A stretch of 64,000 nt of DNA. Origin: Hydrangea macrophylla. Taxonomy: Eukaryota > Streptophyta > Magnoliopsida > Cornales > Hydrangeaceae. Shown in pieces: positions 56,971-64,000 of the stretch. The notes below the pieces were generated by a model. The model worked only from the letters and a program-made list of their open reading frames with translations. It was not told the DNA's origin and searched no databases. Position 1 is the first letter of the stretch, and every line of letters begins with the position of its first letter. The stretch covers positions 72,091,045 through 72,155,044 of the forward strand of contig CM066985.1 in assembly GCA_033977485.1 (NCBI GenBank). Direction: 5' to 3'. Made by a program: the position numbers and the translations under genes.

Positions 56971-59900
56971 TGTAGACACCCCATTTTGTCGGCTATCAGA
57001 TTTAGGAGACCCATAGCTTGGTGGTTCAAAATGATTGAAAAAGACTCAAAAGGACTCTTGAAAGTCAGTTCTATATCTCAGAATGCTCAGAATGACCAAA
57101 ATGCCCCTGAAAGCCCAAAAGCTCCCAGATTTGGACCAAAAGCTCTGAAAACATGCTACGTCGCAATAAAAAACGATAAAATGAGTTTTTAAGTAGAATC
57201 GAATAAAATCGTCAGCTCCCAGAGACCCCCGGAAGTCCCGGAAGTTCCCGAAAAGTCCCCGTTGATCGGTTTGACCAAGCTTTGACCCAAGTTTGACCAA
57301 GTTTGACCGAAATCATCTGAATTCACCGGAATCATTAGAAAAGTATTAAAATGAGTTTTAAAAGAGAATCGAGCGAAAACGTCGGCTCTTGGGAGCTCCC
57401 GAAGGTTCCCAGAACTTCCCGGGAATCCCAGGTTTGACCAGTTTGACCAATATTTGACTTTGGAATCGGGGCACCGAAACAATTTTCAAATATTTTTCAT
57501 GGATACTAGAGGTCAATAGCTTTCCAACGGTATATCGCACATAATTCTTGGATTTAAAACGAATTTATTTTGAATTTTCGAAGGCGAAAAAGGCGATCAA
57601 ATCGGCTTTTATCGCGAATACCGCAAAACTTTTCAAAGTGACCTATCCCCGAACTATTTTTTATGTAAATTAGACTCCATTATCTTTCCAACGGTATATC
57701 ACAACCTCAATTTGGAGTTTGTACGCATTTTCTGTGAATTTCGGACGAAATAGGGCCTTTTCGCAAATACCAGAACCTCATGGGGCCTAAACAGCATTAT
57801 CTGGACGAAGGAGGAGCAGTGTCGCCGCGGCACTGGTCCACTGCTGCCACGGCACTGGCCCAGTGCCGCCGCGGCACTCCCCTCCAGAACAGTGTATTTT
57901 TGTAATTAGTTTTGTGGTCCCATTTTGATGAATTAAAAACCAAAACGACATAGTTTTATGATTTCAGATGTTTGGAGCCAATGAGAATACTTTCTAAATC
58001 CCAAAACCACCCCAAGTTGGCCTATATAAACACCCGATTACTCTTCATTTTGGGGGGGTGAAATGAAAGTTTAGGAAAAGTTTGGGAGAGAAAGTTGTAG
58101 AGATAAGGTTAGAATAGAGAGAAAAGGAGCTTCCTTCTTTGATTTTCAAAACAAAAGTGAGTTCCAAACTTTGTTTTTACTTCATTACTTCCATTTACTT
58201 CAACATTCAATACACTCAACCACATTTTAGTGAGCATTTAAGAGAGTGGAAGCTTCTTCCATGTCCAATGTCATTACATATGAGTGAAACACCAATCTAT
58301 AAGTTCAATTCTTCATGAATATCACCTATTGATCATTATCTACTTGCTTGTTTATTCATTGTTTATCTCTTCTTACCTCATTTCTTTTTTTATTTTCTTT
58401 ATTTACTTACTAGTTTATCATCATCTAAGTGATGACATGAAGTTTGGGGTGAGTGAATCCTTATGGATAGTAGCTCTTGACCTCAAAAACATGTTTGATA
58501 GATGATGATCATAACCTCAATACTTCCAAGGTATTCTTGAAATGTATTGAAGTTATGTTCAAAATAAAAATAAATATCTCCAACAATCTTGGAGGTTCTT
58601 GATGATGAGTTTGATGTTAATATTCCAAGAGGTCATAATCTCCATTTGATGTTGAAAATATACTTTCAAAACCTCTTAAAATCCCTCATTTCAATCTCAA
58701 GAAAAGAAAACTCTAGTTTTTCCAAGGCTTTCAAAACAATGAGTCAAAACAGTGAGTAACCCAAGTTCAAAGATTTTTCTAGAACTCAATATCTAACATA
58801 TGGATGCAAGGCCACTTGGAAAGTATTCCTAACTCATTGGAGAACACCCATGATTTTTGGTTTGACTTGGAAGTACTTGGAAATGGTCCATTTGGATCCC
58901 AACATTCCTTCCAGACATTCTGTTTTTACTGTCACAGCAGCTAGGTCCACTTCCAACCCTTTTTTCCGAAAACCTTTCCAAAAGGGGTGGTCCTAACTTA
59001 TTTTTCCCTTAAACTTAAATGTCTTAGGAAACGTTCCGTATAAAATGGGCCTCTAGATCATTCGTTTTCATTTTCTAAGATTTTCTAACATTTCAGTCGA
59101 CAGTACGGACTCTGTTTCTGAGTGACCTCTTTTATTTATATGATTTCTCTCAATATGTGATAGTTATTAAATATTGGCTTTTTGGGTTATATTCTAGACA
59201 CAATAAGGAACATCTCCATAAAAAATCATGCATTGAAAACATTTCTAACCCCTCTTTTCAATTTTCCAAAGATCTAGTTACTGTTCTGCCCACTATTCAC
59301 AGCAAGCACATCTTAACTTTCATTCTTTGATTTGATGCTTATATGCATTCCAAATTAGTTCCTATCTTAGGAAGTAGTTCATACTACATTTGTGAATATC
59401 CCATGTTGATTTCATCCATCCATTCATACACATTTTAGACTTCTAAGTCATTCTAGGAATCCATGAACACAAAGCACACTACAACCTTGGCACATTCTAG
59501 ATACGTACATTGCATCCATGCAAAGATTTGGGGTTTTTGTAACTCCTAATCTAAGAAGATTATATGGAATGGTCATGATCACACGTTCATGCTTCCCCCT
59601 CGATCTAATCATCCTTTCTCATCCGTCCCGGGGATTGAGAGGTCTTCTTTTCTCAAATATTAACATGCATCATACTAGCTTGCTAAGCATATTTTGATTT
59701 TCTTTGTTTACTTGTTTCAAGAACAATTCATGTCCCCTTTAGATTAAGGAAACTAATTACTTGATACATGATTAGACGATTTTTTCCTAGGTTTATTTGT
59801 GTGATCTTTCACTTTACATTGTATGATATTTGACTTAGATCTTATGAATGATATTTTATCTATAGATTTTCCATTTCAAGTTTTTTATGTGATGTAATAT

Positions 59901-60221
59901 ACTATCATAGTATTAATTGTCGAACCATACATAGTATAAGATGATTATTTGGATGCTAATTGAGGCCCGTCGAAAGACGGGGCGAGTTGAGGGTGTTTTA
60001 GTCGCGACAAAGGCTCCTTCCTCTCTCGTACCAAAACCCCGAACCAAGTTCTTTGGTTATGAAGGGCCGGTGCCCTTTATCCATTTGGGTGAGTCAAAAT
60101 TAGGTTTCTTGGTTCCTTAAAGACCAAGTGGCGACTCTGTATCTGTTTTCAACAGACCATTTTCTTTCTTTGATCCAAATCAAACTTTCAAAACAAAAGT
60201 AGTGGAATTCCGGTGTCCACA
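56971..60221 (+). repeat. 3' LTR of the 28-kb element (3251 bp)
   Basis: TGTAGACACC...GGTGTCCACA, followed by target duplication GCCGC. TATA at about 58023 in GGCCTATATAAACACCC. Contains three GTGCCGCCGCGGCAC-type units at 57817-57881. Confidence 0.94.
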
Positions 60222-60499
60222 GCCGCTGGTCCCACCATCAAATCACCTACACAGAGTGCCCACGGGCCTCCGAATGCATCCACGTGTCGCCACTGAACAG
60301 AAGCTCCTCCGGTTACTTTTCCGTCAATCCCTGCCGAAAACCACCACCACTAGCCCAATCGTCTGGCCCAGACGATCCAAACCTCGACTGCTTGACCTCC
60401 AAGTCACCGGAGACGCCACAGGAGCTACACGCGCCACTAGCGCTCCGTTCTGCTACCCCACACACTGACAACAGTCAGCGCTTACTCACCAATTGACCC

Positions 60500-60960
60500 T
60501 CCAATCAAAACCTGCCACGTGCCAACGACTGCTGAGTCAGTAGTCTAGTCAGCATGACACGTGTTTGCCACGTCAATGTTGAGTCATCATTGACTAGCCA
60601 ATCATCATCTGACACGTGTCATTGACCACCACGTCATCAGCCACGTGTATTGCCACGTCAATGCTGAGTCAGCAATGGCCAACTATTCAGGGACTGCCAC
60701 GTATCACAGACTATCACGTCATCTTGCCATGTGTCATGCCATGTCACTGCCACATCAAGACACAGTCAGCTTTGACTGACAAATTATAGCTCGCCACGTG
60801 GCCATGGACTGGACTGGACAGTCAGCTGTACAGTCAACACGCCAGTCATCACATAGTAAGAACTAGTTAGCTTTGACCAGCCAACCAGAATGCACCACGT
60901 GGTGTTGATTGCCACATGTTTTGCTGACATGGCACTTGGGGTCTCACTTTTAGTTTTTCC
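60500..60960. promoter_or_regulatory. Cluster of ACGT-core (G-box type) motifs
   Basis: Roughly a dozen CCACGTG, GACACGTGTC, GCCACGTC and CACCACGTGGTG motifs lie within 460 bases, interspersed with AGTCAGC and GTCATC. G-boxes bind plant bZIP and bHLH factors, so this resembles a U3 enhancer. Activity is inferred. Confidence 0.6.
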
Positions 60961-61349
60961 TAATTTCTCCTACTCTGGGTCCGAATTTCGACGAACGAAC
61001 ACTTGTTCCTATCTAATTTGGCCGTTCCGGACACACCGGTGACCTCAAATTTGGTCAAATCCAACTTTTAAGGCATGTTTGGCATTTTATATGTCCATTT
61101 TAGGCTATCTCGGTCAGATTTTGACCCCCTTAGGTCCCGCTCAACTCAGCGCGAACTCATTTCACCCTTCCGGACCCATCTATGACATCTGTTTAGGTTA
61201 ATTTTGTGTCAAAATTCGACTTGGGGCCTTCTCGGCTTATTTTCGCGACGTTTCTCGATTACGATCCTTTCAAAGCTCAGGATCCTTTCTCAACAAACAT
61301 CGACTGAATCTCAATAGCCCCTTTTGCACAGGTAACATACTCAAACTCA

Positions 61350-61545
61350 TACTCTTAGTGATCTGGGCTCCCTAAAAATCCACTTGTCAGATATTCTGCC
61401 TTTTTCTTTCTCCTTTATTTTCTTTTAGTGGTTTAGGCTCCCTATAAATCCACTAGTCGGATATTCTGCCTTTTTTGTTTTTCTCTTTTATTTTCTCTTA
61501 GTGGTGTGGTATCCCTATATATCCATTGGTCGGATATTCCGCCTT
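61350..61545. repeat. Minisatellite: three GATATTCTGCCTTTTT units
   Basis: TTAGTG...GGCTCCCTA.A.ATCCACT..TC.GATATTCTGCC repeats three times, about 70-73 bp each. Confidence 0.85.
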
Positions 61546-61549
61546 TTTT

Positions 61550-61870
61550 TTTGCCAGTCGGAAGGAGACCCTCAAACTCCACCCGATTAGACTTTATATC
61601 CTGCGTCAACCGAAAGAAGATCTAATGACCCACCTTGCTGAACTTTATCAAATTGCTATATCCTGCGCCAGTCGGAAGGAGGCCTCGAACTCCACCCAAT
61701 TATACTTTATGTCCTTCGTCATCCAGAAGGAGATCTAACAACCTACCTGGCTGAACTTTATCAAACTGCCATATTCTGTGCCAGTCGGAAGGAGACCTTC
61801 GAACTCCACCCGATTGGACTTTATATCATGCGTCCGCCGAAAAGATATCTAATGACCTACCCGGCTGCAT
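61550..61870. repeat. Minisatellite: three CCAGTCGGAAGGAG units
   Basis: GCCAGTCGGAAGGAGACC...CCACCCGATT...GACCCACC units start near 61554, 61668 and 61781, about 114 bp apart. Confidence 0.85.
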
Positions 61871-61936
61871 TTTATCTCTTGTTATCGATATTCGTTGATG
61901 AAAATCAAAGAACACAAAAAATTGATAATTCTCTCC

Positions 61937-62456
61937 ATTCACACTGGGCACTGACCCGTACTTCCGGTAAAACTTTTACATCACCTTTTTTACGTCACTG
62001 GACACCGACCCGTACTTCCGGTAAAACTTTTACATCACCTTTTTTACGTCACTGGACACCGACCCGTACTTCCGGTAAAACTTTTACATCACCTTTTTTA
62101 CATCACTGGGCGCCGACCTTACTTCTGGTTACTCTTTTACATCATTGGGCATCGACCCGTACTTCCGGTAAAACTTTTTATCCACTGGGCGCCGACCCTT
62201 ACTTCCGGTTACTCTTTTACACCACTGGGCACCGACCCTTACTTCCGGCACTTTTTCTCAAACCACTGGGCACCGACCCATACTTTTGGTATACTTTTTT
62301 CATTACTTGGGCATCGACCCATATTTTCGGTACACTTTTTCAAACTACGTGGGCACCGACCCGTACTTCTGCACACTTTTCCAAAAATCACTGGGCACCG
62401 ACCCGTAATTCCGGCACTTTCTCAAATCACTAGGCACCAACCCTTACTTTCGGCAC
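61937..62456. repeat. Minisatellite: ten or more CACTGGGCACCGACCCGTAC units
   Basis: Units of 40-60 bases built on CTGGGC(A/G)CCGACC(C)TACTTCCGG and ACTTTTACATCAC. The first three are the most alike (period 57). They keep a 201-codon frame open, which is not a gene. Confidence 0.9.
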
Positions 62457-62837
62457 ATAAAACAAAAAGAAAAAAAATTTATAAAAACATAAAAACACAA
62501 AAATACTTTTTCACTTACCCCGAATGGGCGTATTCCGTCAAGTTAATCAATGGCTTGATGACAGGATGTTCGGGCATATCATTCATTACTCACACGGTTG
62601 ATCTATTATACATTTTCTAAAACTTGCTACTCTTCAAAGGTTAAAGTCTAGGACTATACCGTGCAGGTTAAAGTTCCTAGCTACACCAACTTTACTTAAA
62701 ATACTATTTCACACATTCACGGTCTAGATCGACCAAAACACCCACACATACAAGCACAGAACTACGTACGGCCTGATTCTCGTGTCAAGATACGTATGTA
62801 ACTCATACTTGGGTGCGGCCATAACTATGTTCGTTCA

Positions 62838-63085
62838 AACTATCTTGTGTCGAGATACATACATACTTTCAAACTATCGAGTCAAGATACATACATACTT
62901 TCAAACTATCTCGTGTCGAGATATATATACATACTTTCAAACTATCTCGAGTCAAGATACATACATACTTTCAAATATTTCATGTCGAGATACGTATACA
63001 TAACTACATAGTTTCAAACTATCTCGAGTTGAGATACGTACATACTTTCAAAACTATCTCGTGTCGAGATACGTAAATCTGCAAC
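62838..63085. repeat. Minisatellite: CTATCTCGTGTCGAGATACATACATAC
   Basis: About eight units of 30-36 bases. The centre TCTCG.GTCGAGA is an inverted repeat, so each unit can fold. Confidence 0.88.
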
Positions 63086-63592
63086 CACGTGTCACGGATG
63101 CTCGTGTTTAATTTTTTGTATATGTATTCTACTACTTCTTACGTACGCCCCGTTACTATGAAAACCACTAAACAGGCAACCGTGTGTCACGGATGTTCGA
63201 GGGTGCCTAATACCTTCCCTCGACATAATAGAGTCCCCGAACCCACTTCAAGAACTCTGGTTTCGCATGACTATCAAGAGTCACACTTTTAAAATGGTCC
63301 ACTTTTCTTAAACTGTTTCTCAAAAGTCAAAGATGATTACTCTAATTGTCTTTGCAGGGATCCTAACTCCCGATAACGTTAGGTGGCAACTCTGAAACTT
63401 TTACTTGGCCCTGCTCCCACTTGTACGTACTTTCACACATTTCTTTTCACGCTTTAGTTCGCTACTTTGAGCCTTTTATCTTACTTCATTTTATTTCCTT
63501 TAAAACGACCTACCCCCACTTTCACGTATTCTTCACACCTTCTCTTCTGGCACGCTACTTTCTGCGTAAACGGTCGCGACCCTCGAGGGGAC

Positions 63593-63593
<1 letters not shown>

Positions 63594-63623
<30 letters not shown>
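63594..63623. repeat. Poly-C run of 30 bases
   Basis: Uninterrupted C from 63594 to 63623, 21 bases before the LTR terminus. The length may be unreliable as assembled. Confidence 0.9.
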
Positions 63624-63649
63624 ACCTTCGGGGCGGGCGTGACAATTTG

Positions 63650-64000
63650 TCTTCTTCTTTTGATAAACCCAAATATAAAGTTCAAGCCTGTACTAAACAA
63701 GTCCCAATTGGAAGTGTCTAAACAAATAGGGCTAAGGTTATCAAATTGGCTAGCACTAATGCCAGAGCAGCGCATAATTTTTCTAATGGATTTTTGATGT
63801 TTCTAATGGATTTTTTCCGTTACAAATTAAAAGGCATTAAAATCTGCTCCGGCATTATCCAAAGCTGCTCTAGCATTACTACTATCAAATTTGTATTTTA
63901 AAGTTGGTTCCTTGGAATAAGTGTTTGTTGAAATGCTAAAATTGTTGGAAAGTATTGAAAGCATTTTGGGAATGAAATGTGTCTCGGGTATGTTAGGAAT
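63650..64000. other. Flank right of the nested block, no gene supported
   Basis: Pre-insertion DNA continuous with 30650 leftwards. TTTCTAATGGATTTTT is repeated at about 63779 and 63799; AGAGCAG / CTGCTC motifs face each other near 63764 and 63872. Nothing else. Confidence 0.4.

Larger units (their letters stand above)
31856..60221 (+). mobile_element. 28.4-kb Tat/Ogre-type Ty3/Gypsy element with antisense genes
   Basis: LTRs at 31856-35119 and 56971-60221 are flanked by GCCGC (31851-31855 and 60222-60226). Order: 5' LTR, tRNA-Arg-type primer site, repeat-rich leader, gag, protease, G-patch segment, RT, RNase H, integrase, repeat block, two antisense genes, polypurine tract, 3' LTR. Very long LTRs, the G-patch segment between protease and RT and the large 3' non-pol region point to the Tat lineage (Ogre/Retand group). 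It is non-functional by itself: five in-frame stops and a frameshift. Removing the hAT (4.4 kb) and the solo LTR (3.0 kb) leaves about 21 kb, usual for Ogre. Confidence 0.93.
60222..63644 (+). mobile_element. Old Ogre-like solo LTR, right part
   Basis: Resumes after the 28-kb insertion and ends GGGCGGGCGTGACA at 63644, followed by ATTTG (63645-63649), the copy of 30651-30655. It contains an ACGT-motif cluster, four distinct minisatellite arrays, a typical Ogre 3' LTR passage (GGTGCCTAATACCTTCCCTC near 63211) and a 30-base C-run. No coding capacity; long ORFs come from repeats. Confidence 0.85.

Noticed and set aside
61828..62433. 201-codon plus-strand open frame with repeated TRTSGKTFTSPFLRHW
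   Set aside because: It follows the CACTGGGCACCGACCC minisatellite; no start context or conserved domain.
63421..63775. Proline- or glycine-rich small ORFs
   Set aside because: Translations of the poly-C run and LTR end.

Overview
The window is plant nuclear DNA, most likely from a eudicot. It has spliced genes with plant exon boundaries, Copia and Ty3/Gypsy retrotransposons, hAT, MULE-type, Helitron and SINE elements, and no dense gene array. It is repeat-dominated. I can support only two host loci, both on the minus strand: an apparently intact phytocyanin (plantacyanin-like) gene at 8470-11059, and a stretched, damaged copy of RBL, the plant RbBP5/Swd1 subunit of COMPASS, at 13229-28686.

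Layout. 1-3.7 kb: solo or partial Gypsy LTRs inserted in the 3' end of an Ogre-like element. 3.7-8.4 kb: gene-free AT-rich DNA with a foldback MITE, a 1.1-kb MULE-like palindrome (9-bp target duplication) and a Helitron-like end. 8.5-11.1 kb: phytocyanin gene with foldback elements in its intron. 13.2-28.7 kb: RBL locus. Its last intron holds a Copia element with 140/138-bp LTRs (14555-22247, target duplication GCCTT), whose gag is itself split by a solo Gypsy LTR. Another RBL intron holds a non-autonomous Helitron (25376-26424). 29.56 kb: a minus-strand Au-type SINE with a 15-bp target duplication.

30656-63644 is one nested block. A 4.6-kb solo LTR of an Ogre-like element (target duplication ATTTG) was invaded at 31855/60222 by a 28.4-kb Tat/Ogre-type Ty3/Gypsy element (31856-60221, target duplication GCCGC). 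That element has 3.26-kb LTRs, a tRNA-Arg-type primer site, a 51-bp repeat array in its leader, gag, protease, a G-patch segment, RT, RNase H and integrase. It is dead: five in-frame stops and one frameshift. A 4.4-kb hAT element (8-bp target duplication) sits between its G-patch segment and RT. The hAT is internally deleted and carries an exon that looks captured from the peroxisomal E2 gene PEX4.

The most unusual part lies between integrase and the polypurine tract (48.6-56.1 kb). Two genes run antisense to the element: a six-exon plant-mobile-domain (PMD) gene, and a second ORF resembling the PMD-associated DUF7745 family, which is split by a solo LTR. A 156-bp tandem array and a GC-rich inverted-repeat array lie upstream of the PMD gene, where its promoter would be. 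Pol and this cassette converge tail to tail, so their transcripts could form double-stranded RNA.

The target-site duplications order the insertions: the Ogre-like LTR first, then the 28-kb element, then the hAT and the solo LTR inside it. In the RBL locus, Copia preceded the LTR in its gag.
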